NCBI GenBank assembly: GCA_021399445.1
Contig: JAJTUQ010000003.1
Span: forward strand, 7,440,001-7,504,000
DNA: 64,000 nt
Direction of reading: 5' to 3'
DNA from: Xylogone sp. PMI_703
Taxonomy: Eukaryota; Ascomycota; Leotiomycetes
Part shown: positions 49,989-60,744 of the stretch, piece by piece
Numbering within the stretch: the stretch's first letter is position 1
Layout of the letters: each line of letters starts with the position of its first letter
Notes under the pieces: generated by a model
Databases searched by the model: none
Seen by the model: only the letters and a program-made list of their open reading frames with translations
Told to the model about the DNA's origin: nothing
Made by a program: the position numbers and the translations under genes

Positions 49989-50127
49989 TCCGATATAGTG
50001 TAATGGTTAACATACTCCGCTTTCAAGTCTTTAATGACCCGGAGAGCTCCGGGTTCAATTCCCGTATGTATACATCAGTATTCAATTCCAAAGACTTAGT
50101 TCTAACAAAATATGTAGGGTATCGGAA
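49989..50127 (+). tRNA. tRNA-Glu (UUC), with anticodon-loop intron and 54-nt T-arm insertion
   Basis: The ends form a perfect 7-bp acceptor stem (TCCGATA with TATCGGA). The D-arm is GTGT...ACAT, the anticodon stem CTCCG/CGGAG, and the loop carries TTC. Twenty bases lie between the anticodon-stem strands, so a 13-nt intron sits after position 37. The T-stem CCGGG is followed by TTCAATT and CCCG. Then 54 nt (50065-50118) interrupt the T-stem before GTATCGGA resumes. The insert begins TATGTATACA and ends TATGTAGG. A T9 run at 50139-50147 would serve as a Pol III terminator. With the insert in place the tRNA should not fold, so this is likely an inactivated gene or the head of a tRNA-derived retroposon. 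Confidence 0.7.
50065..50118 (+). repeat. 54-nt insertion inside the tRNA-Glu T-arm
   Basis: Bounded on both sides by the hexamer TATGTA. Absent from the truncated copy at 51881-51941, which reads straight from CCCG into GTATCGGA. A 55-nt near-identical insert lies at the same site in the inverted copy (50781-50835). Confidence 0.7.
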
Positions 50128-50499
50128 CATATTCACAATTTTTTTTTGGCGGGGTTGATCCCTTTTTTTAAATAAAAAGTTACCTTTCGTTGTGGAAAAG
50201 AGGGGTCTGTGTCAGCCGAAACCAGTATCTGCACGTGATTCACTGACAAAGTGAATAAGCTCATGAATCATAGACTCAATTGACCAATTGAGATTTTTTT
50301 TTTCATGAAAACTTATATTTCGTTGTGGAAAGGAGTGGATGCTAGACGAAATCAGTAGCTACACATGATTCACATGCCGAGTGAATAATTCATGAATCAT
50401 GGACTTAATTGACCATTTGAAGTTTTAGTTCAAATACTAGAAGTAGATGCATTCGCATGGGAGTGAATTACCGAGTCGTCTGACATAAAAGCTCAGGTT
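50128..50499 (+). repeat. Repeat body A linked to tRNA-Glu, with an internal tandem duplication
   Basis: It follows the tRNA-Glu end directly. Two diverged subunits, about 50180-50292 and 50313-50425, share TTTCGTTGTGGAAA, CGAAAYCAGTA and TGAATCATRGACT. From about 50395 onward it matches copy C (TTAGTTCAAATACT, GTAGATGCATTCG). Together with the tRNA head this resembles a tRNA-derived SINE of roughly 350-500 nt. No terminal target duplication was found by eye. Confidence 0.55.
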
Positions 50500-50687
50500 C
50501 CCCGCCAAACCCTGTGATACCATAGCACACTTGCGTATCAACACACCGTACAGTTGCTTGGGGATACTCGAGGCTAATGGTCTCGACATTTATATGTTGT
50601 AGACGGCCGTAAAGAAGACAGATTGGAATCAAAAAGATTCCGGAAGACACAACATTACTCGGGAGCTATAGCAGGAGGGCATACTAA

Positions 50688-50772
50688 AGATCTGGTTTCG
50701 TCTAACAACAACCCCTCCTTTCCACAGCAAGAGTAAAAAAGGATCAAAATCGCAAAAAAGTATTGAATATAT
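50688..50772 (-). repeat. Repeat body B (short) linked to inverted tRNA-Glu copy
   Basis: On the minus strand, directly after the tRNA-Glu 3' end. It reads ATATATTCAATAC, TGCGATTTTGATCC and on to GACGAAACCAG, matching the start of body C and parts of body A, then homology stops near 50688. Confidence 0.5.
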
Positions 50773-50911
50773 TCCGATACCCTACATATTTTGTTAGAAC
50801 TAAGCTTTGGAATTGAAGTTACTGATGTATACATACGGGAATTGAACCCGGAGCTCTCCGGGTCATTAAAGACTTGAAAGCGGAGTATGTTAACCATTAC
50901 ACTATATCGGA
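50773..50911 (-). tRNA. Inverted second copy of the interrupted tRNA-Glu (UUC)
   Basis: The 76-nt 5' portion (50911-50836) is identical by eye to the copy at 49989, including the 13-nt intron. The same T-arm break follows, holding a 55-nt insert (50835-50781), then GTATCGGA (50780-50773). With the first copy it forms an inverted pair about 645 nt apart. The insert differs from the first by a few bases and one net nucleotide. So the insertion preceded the duplication, or both derive from one already interrupted source. Confidence 0.7.
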
Positions 50912-50988
50912 AGTGTTTTGATTGACTGGGCTTATGTACATTTATTCGTTATTCGAATAGCAGAAACTGTCGGCGCTGTGGGCTAGTA

Positions 50989-51578
50989 CCAGTATTCACC
51001 GGTCAACCGGACAGCCCCCTCAACGGGACACTTTATAGGTGCTTTAGGCTATATTTCGGCACTTGCTACAGGCTCACAGACGCTAAGAGGCCCTGGAAAT
51101 GTACCCCTTAATCTCTTATTATTCACTGTAAATTGCTAAAATTGTCAGGGTTAGCCACACAGTACACAGAATAAAAGACAAACTGAATAAACGATATAAG
51201 GTATAACGTTACAGGTAAGTAAATAGTAAATTAATCAGTTACTACAATTTAGCTGTATAAAGCTAATTCATGAATAAGAATACAATACAAACTGAACTCT
51301 GGCCCTTTTCTGAAATTGAGGGCTTAAGGCTTCAGGCTATACAGTACTTTCGTATACTTTCGCTTGCCTTGACCTTCAAGCGAGTTATGGACGGTCTTGC
51401 TAATATCATAATATATACTGTAATTATAGTGCATTTCAGGCCTTATGAAGCCTAAAATGTAGTTAGTGATTACAGCACAATAATTAGGTGATATTAAGGG
51501 GTTTCAAGGGATATTACAGTGAATGGTGAGAAATTAGGGGTACATTTCCAGGCTGTCCGGTTGACTGGTGAATACTGG
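50989..51578. mobile_element. 590-bp TA-flanked MITE-like element
   Basis: The outer ends are inverted: CCAGTATTCACCGGTCAACC at the left and GGTTGACTGGTGAATACTGG at the right, with one mismatch. The match continues as CGGACAGCC versus GGCTGTCCG. A second inner pair (CCTGGAAATGTACCCC near 51092, its reverse complement near 51537) extends the inverted arms, with about 70 extra bases on the left arm. TA lies directly outside each end (50987-50988 and 51579-51580), the target duplication typical of Tc1/mariner-pogo elements. The interior is AT-rich with no transposase-sized frame, so it would be non-autonomous. Confidence 0.75.
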
Positions 51579-51880
51579 TATAGTGGGAATGGCCGAGAGC
51601 GCGAGTCAGTACAGTGGGCACGGCAATTAGATACGGTATGGCTACGATATAGCTGATGGTTAGAAAGTTACGCCTATAAATGCAGTGTACTCTATCTGTA
51701 TTTAAGAGGTCAGAGATCAATCTGTTTTGTTATCTTGAAGCTTAGTTATCGAATATACGCTGTATCGTCGCATCTTGACCTTTCTTCACTCTGTACAACC
51801 AACACCTCTGACAGAAACACTGAAAGATGCACAACACATTATTTAGAATATGTTAAGAGTGCGGCCCCGTTTGGATTCGG

Positions 51881-51941
51881 TTACTCCGCTTTCAAGTCTT
51901 CAGTGACCCGGAGAGCTCCGGGTTCAATTCCCGGTATCGGA
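51881..51941 (+). pseudogene. 5'-truncated tRNA-Glu (UUC) fragment
   Basis: It retains TTACTCCGCTTTCAAG, the intron (differing at two positions from the other copies), the T-arm and an uninterrupted 3' end CCCGGTATCGGA. The first 20 or so bases, including the acceptor 5' strand and most of the D-arm, are replaced by unrelated sequence ending in CCGTTTGGATTCGG. It shows what the T-arm looks like without the insertion. Confidence 0.75.
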
Positions 51942-52219
51942 ATATATTCAATACCTCTTTGCGATTTTGATCCTTTTTTAACGAAAAGTTCCTTCCGCTG
52001 CGGGAAGGAGGTTGTTAGGCGAAACCAGTATCTACACATGATTCATTTGCAAAGTGAATAACCTCGTGAATAACCTCGTGAATCATGGACTTAATTGGAT
52101 CATGGACTTAATTGAATCATGGACTTAATTGATCAATTGAAGTTTTAGTTCAAATACTTAGAAGTAGATGCATTCGTATGAGAGTGAATTATTGAGTCCT
52201 CTGGGTATAAATATCTCAG
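51942..52219 (+). repeat. Repeat body C linked to truncated tRNA-Glu
   Basis: Follows the tRNA fragment as in copies A and B. It contains two copies of a 12-mer (GAATAACCTCGT at 52055 and 52067) and three copies of ATCATGGACTTAATTG (52082, 52099, 52116). It then rejoins body A homology (AGTTTTAGTTCAAATACT, GTAGATGCATTCGTATG) and ends about 40 nt before the decayed helicase. Confidence 0.55.
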
Positions 52220-52260
52220 ATCTCTCCCTCTCTTCCTGAATTTTCTTTTTACTTTCAACC

Positions 52261-54824
52261 ATGGAATACTTGCAGTTCGGACCTTCCGATGGCTGGAGCT
52301 GTGGATACTCAATTGTCAAGGCCAGAGATTCTTGCCCTACAAGACCAGTGACACAGCGTCCGATGATGTACTCACTAATCTTGAGCAATACTTGGAGGGC
52401 ACGTTACGACTTCCTTTATTGCCATGGATGATGGAAGAGGTCAGTGGAGATAACTTGGATGAGTTGGGCATGCCTAGATGTGGCAGGTCTCACCCCCGCA
52501 CCTCTTACACTTCCCTAAAAGAATGGTTAGTTGAATCTCCAATTGAGTACTGTCTCCTCTAAACCATTTTTCAGGCACATTCAAAACACCTTAGCACTGG
52601 TCACGGAAGTCTAGTACCAAAGGGAGGTTTTCAAGCAGATTTTCTCTAAATCTGTTCGACATGAAAGCATGCTTTCTAGACACCAGGTCCATGATAACAT
52701 TTGGTATGCTAAGGTATACTTAAGGATATCTGGCGATTTGACAATGCCTAATATCCATACTGGAGCCACATTCAGGGTGACTCACGCCCAGGATGTTGAT
52801 ATGGATAGCACTTCGATCTCAGATAATGGAGAATTTAAGGTGTAGACCGTAGAGCTCCAAGATAACAAAGCCGCATTTGTCCTCGGACGGGAAGAAGAAA
52901 GGGATAAAGAGGTGCCCTATCAACAAGGTCTCAAACTTGACTGCACCTTAGATATGGTAAGTTCCTTATACACAGTCACCTTTTAACGCATTGTATATGT
53001 TAACTAGGATTAGGAGTACAATATGGAGCCGGAGAGGAGGCAATTCCGCGCCTTAGAAAGCCTCTCGAAACTCGAGAGAGGTTGGGTACGAGACTTACTT
53101 GCTGGCCACAATTACGATGTCTACGAAGAAAGCTTTCTTCTTGTAGACAAGATCCGTGACCTTACACTCCAAGAATTGGAGGCTTTGCGAAACATTCTCG
53201 ACTCAAAGAGAATGAATTTTTTACAATGGAGGGCTTTCGACCTTTTCTTATTTAGCAGCAAAGCAGCGTCATGCTTGCAAGGCCCACCTGGGACGGGTAA
53301 ATCCCATGTCATTTCCTTGTTGACGGTTATTGCCAATATTCTCGGCATTCCTGTCCTTGTCTGTGGACCGTCAAGAGCATCTGTCAAGGCTCTCAGTGTC
53401 AAGATTGTAGGTCTTATCGAAGAGTTAAAGTCAACGCATCCGCTCATCGCACCAAAACTAAGGCTCACCATCTTGCCCACTAAGAAGGAAAGCCAGAAAA
53501 TGGCTTTAGCCGATCTACAGCAGATTGACGCTTCAGCTCTTGACGATGAAGATAGAGCTTCAGGATCATATCAGTGGTTTCGCCGTGCAATCGAATACGG
53601 TGAGACCAAATTCAATAAAGGTCCAGAGGGCGTCAACGATGCATACTGGAGAAAGATGACCGATTGGCATTGCAATCTTCAACACATGAGAGCGGGCCAA
53701 GTCTTATCCTTGCATGACTAGTGAATCTGGTGGAAGTTCCTTGAAACCTTTGTACAGGTTTTGAATGATGAAGCCACCGTGGTGGCTTCGGCGTGCAACA
53801 ACATTGGCCGGCTAGAAAGCCCTGCTTTCAAAGATAGCTTGAAAGGCGGGCTTACAGTCGTTGATGAGGCAGCTTTCGACCAGGAGTATGGCATTGCTGT
53901 TTCGCTGGCCCTTCAAGCCAGGCATATCTTTATGGTTGGTGATCACCAACTACAACCCGTTATTGTCTCAGCACAAGCCAATCCTTCGGCGATATGGCTA
54001 GACAGACTCTCTTCGGGCGTAGCTTAAGCATCGGTGGAACTGATTCGGTAATGCTTAAGATCACTTATCGTCTCCACGAACGACTGGCAGATCTGCCAGG
54101 TGTTTTAAGCTACGGAGGTTTACTTTCTGCTCATGCAGCAACACATAGCGTCACCTGGAACAAATTTGCAAACTGGTTCGGTTCCAGCAAGTACGCCCAT
54201 CTCCGTCGTAGCCCACCACCACGTGAAAGGGCAGTTCAGTCGGCAAAGGGAACAAAAGGGACTATCGCCGTATCTTCGTTAACTTGAGAGGCCGGTATGG
54301 AAAGACCATCGACTCTATGTTAACAGTCAACTACGTAGATATAAATGCTATCTGTGACTTTGTCCTTAGCATTCCTCCAAGTCCACCCAGAGCAAGTGGA
54401 TAACGTTGTCGTCCAAGTCCCTTTCCGTGCACAGCTCAATATCTTGCAGGATCGGTTGAGACTACGAAACCCATCACAGTGGAATGTGAAAATCTGCACC
54501 ATTGACTTTTTCCAAGGTGGTGAAAACGAAATTGTTTTGCTTTGACTTTCAGTCGCAAACGAAAATGATCCGGCTTTTATTGACTTTCTGAACAATTGGA
54601 ATAGAGTCAATGTGGCAATCACCAGACCCAAGCAGGCGCTAGTGCTGTTTGGCAATTTAGACTTGTGGCGAACTCGATTTGGCTTCTTGTCCAACGAGTC
54701 CCCGAAATTTGCAAAGCTCATCCTGGACATTGTTGATCAGGGGATGTCTTCGATCTTGAGCACGTTAACCACTTCCTCCCAAAGAATGTCGTCAAGCTGG
54801 GGAGTGGGAATTAGTCAATGAAAT
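52261..54824 (+). pseudogene. Decayed superfamily-1 (UPF1-like) helicase
   Basis: Helicase motifs are spread over several frames. The 52332-52562 segment holds a plausible N-terminal fragment. The 53023-53721 segment has motif I, LQGPPGTGKSH, with a preceding QWRAFD. Two adjacent in-frame stops (TAG TGA, 53719-53724) follow, then motif II in VVDEAAFDQEYG and motif III-like MVGDHQLQPV. A frame change near 53990-54010 leads to LFGRSLSIGGTDSVMLKITY, another near 54260 to RRIFVNLRGRYGKTID, and another near 54340. Motif V is CTIDFFQGGENEIVLL, ended by TGA (54543-54545), and motif VI is NVAITRPKQALVLFGN. Several stops and shifts make it a pseudogene. The intact relative was probably a fungal AAA_11/AAA_12 helicase; I cannot tell whether it was a host or element-borne gene. 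Confidence 0.85.
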
Positions 54825-57800
54825 ATCCTCCTTCGCAGCCAAGAGCAATCCAGGTAAGAGTTCCAGACGCAATTCGGGTTCCTAGTAAACAGGATCCCCT
54901 CAAGCCACCGAGCTCTCCGTAATGAAGAACCTCAATAAAGAGAAGAGGTCTCACTACCTGATTACCGCCTTTCCTCCTCCTCATGTATTCCGTGATTTGG
55001 TAGAAGAGCTCAGGCAAGGTCAACGATCCATTGTGCTTAGAGCCCGATAAGACTATCATCGAGAAGTTGTATGGTTTGATTTCATGGACTGGATGAAGCC
55101 GTGAGAGAAGGGTTAGATAGATAACTGGGTCTGATAGTCAGGGGTAAAGCTCTTTTCTGATCGAATTGTACACATATCTACATAGATTTCTCCTGCCATG
55201 TGCGTCTTATCCATGACTAAGATATTGGCTCTCTTGTATGTGCCTTATGTATAATTGATGGTGTTGACTTTGTCTATATGAATAGCTGTCTGATTTTGTA
55301 TATGTGGATACATTTCCTTGAAATAGAGCGCTTGACAAACTTTATGAAAGATCTAAAGATTAGAGCGAATACCCGTTTTTCACACCCTGCCTTACTGCTT
55401 TTATCCAAATGAAAATGGAGTCTGGAAACAAAAAGTACCTTTACATAAAGAGTCAAGTAGACGAAAACAATTGACCCCGTCTATGTACTCAGTAGGACAA
55501 CCAATCCGGGGGCCAATAGCTCGAGGGGCTCCTCACTTTGACATGGCAGGGAAGATCAGTGGGGTTCTGCAGGTTGGCTAATCTCCTGCCGTTATAGGAT
55601 TCCTCAATTTTACCTTACTCCACCGTTTGTGTAGATCAACGCTCAAGGCTACGACCCTAACTGCAGAGCCATCTCGCCATACAGTACCATCTGATGCTGC
55701 TATGCAATTTTCCCACCTGAGTGTCGCCATAGCAGTAGTGGGATGAGTCCTTGAAGGTCTGATAATTTCGCGTGCAAACGGATAGTATCGATGATGTCGC
55801 TCTCATATCTACCATACTAGCCAAACTGGCATGCCAAGTGCTAAAAACTGGTAATGAGCCCGCTGAAGACAGATGAGTATATCAAGGCACGAGACGCAGC
55901 TGGAAGGGTTCATGGAAGCGATATTCAAGGCATTGATTGCCTGGCCCTCGATTGAGCTGAAGTAGCTGCGATGGATTGATCCAGCTGTTGACGATGGATC
56001 TTTAAGTCACAAGATAGGTTCCTAATAGAGGGACACATGGTTAGCATTGCTCTACTATTGAATATGCTAACCCAATCTTCTCTATACGACGCATGTAGTT
56101 GTAAAATGAGCTGGAGCTAGAGTCGGGAGCTGAATTGCGGCTATTTATATCGTCCCATACTGAGACCGCGCAAACGACGCCCCTCATCGCAATGCCATGG
56201 CAACCACGCGTTGACGATGTCTCTCGCTCTCGCTCGTCTCTCCATCCTCAGTTCTAGGCCCCTTTCGTCTGGGTAATGCACGCTGGTTACACAAGTGGTG
56301 CAGCGGCCGTGCCATCACCCAGCCAAGTGCGGACGAGCACCGAGATTGCTTGTAGAAGTATGGCTTTACGTGAGGCGTCTGCGTATTTTGGGCAATACCA
56401 CGTATGACGACAACGAGCACGAGTCATTGATCAAGGAAGGAAACCGAAGCCTCATGAGGATGAAGAGACAGCTAGGGGAAGCCAGCAAACGCGTGATAAA
56501 CGTTAGATCGTGAAAGATGATTGTGGAGAGAGTCGCACGGGTTCGATGGAGCAAGTCGCCAACACTGGGTCGAGTTCGTTTATGGCCGGTGACGTCAGTG
56601 TATGCGCGATGACGAATTTCAAGGGTCCAACAAGGTTTATTGGTCGCAGTTTTGTCTAGTCTGCCTGGGGTCTTCAGACCAGTGCCTTACTTGGGGTTCT
56701 GGATGAACAAACCATCCCCTAACAAAACCTCTTCTAGCGAAACAAATAGAAGTGATGAGTTGAGTTGATTGCCCCAAACATCAAAATACTGAACACGCTA
56801 AGCTGCGATGCGTGCAGAGGTCCAAGTCCCACCACGGTAGCCGATGCGCTCGGAAAAAAGAAGCTAAGTAGTTCGTCTCATTTGGGCAAGGCGCCCGCCC
56901 TGGTCGAAGTGGAGCGATGCAACCCGGGCCACCTTCGTCAGACTGCTGCATCGAAAGGCTTCGCCTCTTCCATCGATGCTGCCATCTAACTCTTCTCCGC
57001 ACGTATGTTCACAATCTTACTGTAACTGCCGGAAACGGGGCCCTGGAAGTCAAGTCATCCAATCTGTCAGCAACCAGCCCACGGCGGATGTGATCACGTG
57101 TGAGCGAGGTCTTCTGGTGCTCGCCGCAATCAAACCAAACTCATTCTTCCAAAACACTTCCCATTACTGATTTCTTTTCCCGGAGCTTTCCTCTTCATCT
57201 CCTTCCATCTTGCTCTTCTATCTCCTTATTTCGTTTTCTACATCCATTCCTAATCCACCCGCTTGTTGGCTCAAGTCCAAGAAGCTCTCCTCAATCACCT
57301 GTCACCTTCTGCTACTGTCTGCTGTCTCCTCTTTCTTCTCGTGTAAGTCCGCTTAGTCCCGTCGAACCATGTGGTCCCCTGGGCCATGGTCTATATCCTC
57401 TTGGGGCGTTTCCCCAATATCCTGGCCTCCTCAATTGGCCGTTCCCAACTTCTTCTCCACAAAAAGCGCTACTTCTGTCTGAACAATTGCACCTCCAACC
57501 TAGGCCTTGGATAGTTCTTTGCGCCTTTGGAAGCAAGCAAGCAAGGCGGGCAAGCAAGCAAACAAGCGAGTCCTCTGCTGCGCATACCCGTCATTTTGCG
57601 TCACTCTCGCCTCTCCACAATTATATCTCCTGCTCACATCTCTCCTCCACTACACGAGAACATTTGTCAGCTGATTTGGTGACCAGTATTCTTTAGGCTC
57701 ATTGACGCTGGATAAACAGTAGAAGGTCCTTTTCACTCGAGTGGGTAAGACACCAACATCACACCAAGCTGCCCACGATCAGACGAGCCTTCCCAATAGC

Positions 57801-57902
57801 TACACCAACACGTCCCAGCTGCTTAAGACTACATACGCACTGCTGTCTCCCAATTTACCAGCCAAGACAAGGCAAAAGAGATGGTATAACAATAAACACA
57901 CT
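54825..57902. other. Gene-poor stretch after the pseudogene
   Basis: About 3 kb. No open frame over 100 codons with an ATG shows a recognisable motif. The right end (57170-57330) is a strong CT-rich tract, and 57530-57572 is a GCAAGCAA-type repeat. Both probably belong to the promoter and leader of the histidine kinase downstream. One TACTGTA is at 57018-57024. Confidence 0.5.
57170..57350 (+). promoter_or_regulatory. CT-rich tract in the kinase promoter or leader
   Basis: A long pyrimidine-rich run on the plus strand (TTCCTCTTCATCTCCTTCC and similar) about 550-730 nt before the kinase ATG. CT-rich blocks commonly precede transcription starts in filamentous fungi. The exact start cannot be placed. 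Confidence 0.4.
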
Positions 57903-60744
57903 ATGACAAACGGAGATGGACTTTCCACAGCTGGCCCGGCTGCCGAGCTGGCTATAGACTCGGACAAACAAGAACATCATCATCAATCGCAGTCATCGAA
58001 GTATAATCCCCCAGAGATGAACCAGCCCATTATACCTCGGGGCCTCATGTCATTGCTGCAAAGTGATGATGCCCAGCAAGAGGAGCGGTATCAGATCGTA
58101 CCATCCTCTCAGACGCCAGATCGCTCCCCTGGTTCAGTTCCCAGACAATCCATATCGTTAGATTCAGCTGTAGACTTGGTGAGATACATCATGTTATTAG
58201 TGTCCACCTTCTCACTTTGGTGAAGATTAGCTGACTCCTAGGATGCAGCGGCGAGAATTACAAGCTGTGCTCTCCCATGCACATGTCTCTCTCGTTACCA
58301 TAGATACCAGTCGAAAGATATTATCGACAAAAGGCCCCTTCATCTGGGTGTCAGAAAATAATATCGATGGCTCTAAGCAGGATGTTAAACCAGTTACCGG
58401 CGATGCCTACATTGGCCTTAATATCTATGATGCCGTGCCATCCCATAGTTCCTCTAAAGGCCGTATCTCCGAGGTTCTACGTCCAATTGAAGATATCCTC
58501 AATGGAAGAATTACAGAGTATACGAGAGGCCATGAGATCGGGAAGAAATGGTATAGTACAAGATTCGAGTCTATTCCAGGAAAGAAACAGATAGAAGCCG
58601 GCGACCCGGTTCAAGGGGTTACTATCGTTAGTCTAGACATCACTGAGCTCCAGACGCGGGACGAAGAGCTCCAAAAGCGTGAGAACGAGAATAAGAGATT
58701 GCTGGCCAAGGAGGCTGCTGCCAGAGAAGGGAGCCGTTTGAAAAGTCAGTTTCTTGCAAACATGTCTCACGAAATCCGAACGCCTATTGCCGGTGTCATT
58801 GGCATGGCAGAACTTCTAGTAGATATGGATCTCACCGATGAGCAGAGAGAGTGCGCCGAGATTCTTCATCGATCAGCAAATGGTCTTTTGACAGTCATCA
58901 ACGACATTCTCGATTTCTCCAAGGTAGAGTCGGGTCGCCTGGACGTGGAGGAGGTACAGTTTTCTCTCTCCTTAGTCGCTCAAGACATCAGCAAGATGTT
59001 AGGATTTGCTGCCGAGAGAAAAGATCTCACCTTCAAATCCGATATTTCGCTGGGCAATGACCGAGACTTAATAGTAATGGGAGACCCTGGAAGGGTGCGT
59101 CAGATCATCACCAATCTGTTGACAAACAGCATCAAGTTTACTAGCGAAGGCTATGTTAAACTTTCTGTATTCATACAGAAGGAAAGAGCTGATGTTGTCG
59201 AAGTCAAGTTCGTTGTTGAGGATACGGGTATTGGCATCGAGGAACATGTCCTCTCGCGGCTTTTTGAACCCTTCACTCAAGCAGATCCTTCTACAGCTCG
59301 CCGTTATGGAGGTTCCGGGTTGGGACTCACCATCTGTAAGAATCTGGTGGAGTTGATGCATGGGAAAATAAATCTGGAATCTTCACTCGGAAATGGTACC
59401 ACGGCAACAGTCACAATCCCATTCAACAAACCACAATTTCGAGGCGGCAATACGACATTGGTAGATCTCGAGAGTCTGCCAGACCGGTTGCAGTCTGAGA
59501 TGAGTGTGTCGTGCAGTAGTTCTGATCTTGACCACCTAATCGGAACGCCGCCTTTACAAAGCCCATCCGGCTTTGGCATGTTTGGCAGACGATCAAGCAA
59601 AACTAGATCACCGAGTACCACAGGGTCTCATTTGGCTTCTGAGCTCGACTTGCCTGCGGCTGATAGAGCCAAAATTAAGGTTCTTCTGGTGGAAGACAAG
59701 TACGTCCTAACTGTTTATTTTACTGATTAATCCTCCTTGGTCCCTGCTATGGTTTTAAATATAGTGCTGACATTTCTTATTAGCGCCATTAACCAGCAAG
59801 TAGCTCTTAGGACAATTCGAAAACTCGGATTTATTGCCTTCGCTGCTTCGAACGGCCAAGAAGCTTTAGAGTATTTGAAAAAGGCTGATTCTGCAGGCTC
59901 GTCACTCCCTAAGCCTGATATTATACTGATGGATGTTCAAATGCCGATCATGGATGGCTACCGCGCTACACATATTATTCGACGTCATGGACCGTACAGA
60001 TTGGCTTCGAGACATATCCCAATAATAGCGATGACAGCATCAGCCATCCAGGGCGAGCGAGAAAAGTGCAGAAAGGCAGGCATGGACGACTACCTTAGCA
60101 AGCCTGTTATGAGGCATACTCTAGAAAAGATGCTTGTTCAGTGGGCAATCAAGAAGGAGGGGTTTCAAGCACTGAGTGACGACGAAAGCGAGTGCTCTGC
60201 TTCGGAACCAGGAAGCCGATGCGATCCAAGTCCTAGTCCTTCAATACCCGAGTTGGAAATGGTACCTGAAGTACCATCTCATAAGGCCCGAGATCCAAAA
60301 GCGATGTCTCGTAACCCGAGTTCTCGTGACTTAAATCTTCCGGGTGTAGAAAACGAGGGAGATCGGGAACATATGCGTGAAGATGCCGAAGCTAGGGCCA
60401 CTGCACTGCGAGATGATAAGTTGTTTGATGCTGCAGGAGGCAGCGTGGGTATCAGGAGGAACATGTCGGAGAGGAGTGATAACGAAAAATTACACCTCGA
60501 GAAGCTGACCACTGCGAATGTTGAGAAGCTTGATTCGGACTCGAAGGGTGGTGAGAGGTCCAGAAGTTGGGACTTGAGTACCGACGAGAATATTGATGGT
60601 GATGCCAGGACCAGTATGGCTGAAGGAGGAGACGTAAGTCCTCGGAGTAAGTCTAGTGGCGAAAGGGGGAGTGGAAGTCAGAGTCCTGAGCGACCTTCAG
60701 TAAGAAGGAGATGGAAGGATAGTGAAATGACTGTGACTGGATAA
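57903..60744 (+). CDS. Hybrid sensor histidine kinase with receiver domain
   Basis: Three exons: 57903-58178, 58249-59699 and 59784-60744, giving 895 residues. The N-terminus is Gln/His/Ser-rich. A PAS-like region follows (RRELQAVLSHAHVSLVTIDT ... GPFIWVSENN ... YDAVPSH). Phosphorylation sites are clear: the H-box FLANMSHEIRTPIAGVIGMA with His near residue 266. The ATPase boxes are NLLTNSIKFT, VEDTGIGIEE and RYGGSGLGLTI. The receiver has VLLVEDNAINQQ, LMDVQMPIMDG (Asp near 626), AMTAS and the Lys in DDYLSKPV. A Ser/Glu-rich tail of about 200 residues ends the protein. No transmembrane segment, so a cytosolic sensor. The receiver start is rebuilt across intron 2 (GAC-AA/C). It should feed a phosphotransfer protein such as YPD1. 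The HHK class was not assigned. Confidence 0.93.

Noticed and set aside
51270..51455. 61-codon frame inside the MITE-like element as a transposase remnant
   Set aside because: Too short, with no DDE or helix-turn-helix pattern visible.
49989..52219. CRISPR-like or phage-type repeat array
   Set aside because: The repeats are few, diverged, of mixed orientation and in a eukaryotic genome; tRNA-linked dispersed repeats explain them better.
57100..57696. 198-codon plus-strand frame upstream of the kinase
   Set aside because: It starts from GTG, not ATG, and its Ser/Pro/Leu/Phe composition simply reflects the CT-rich tract.
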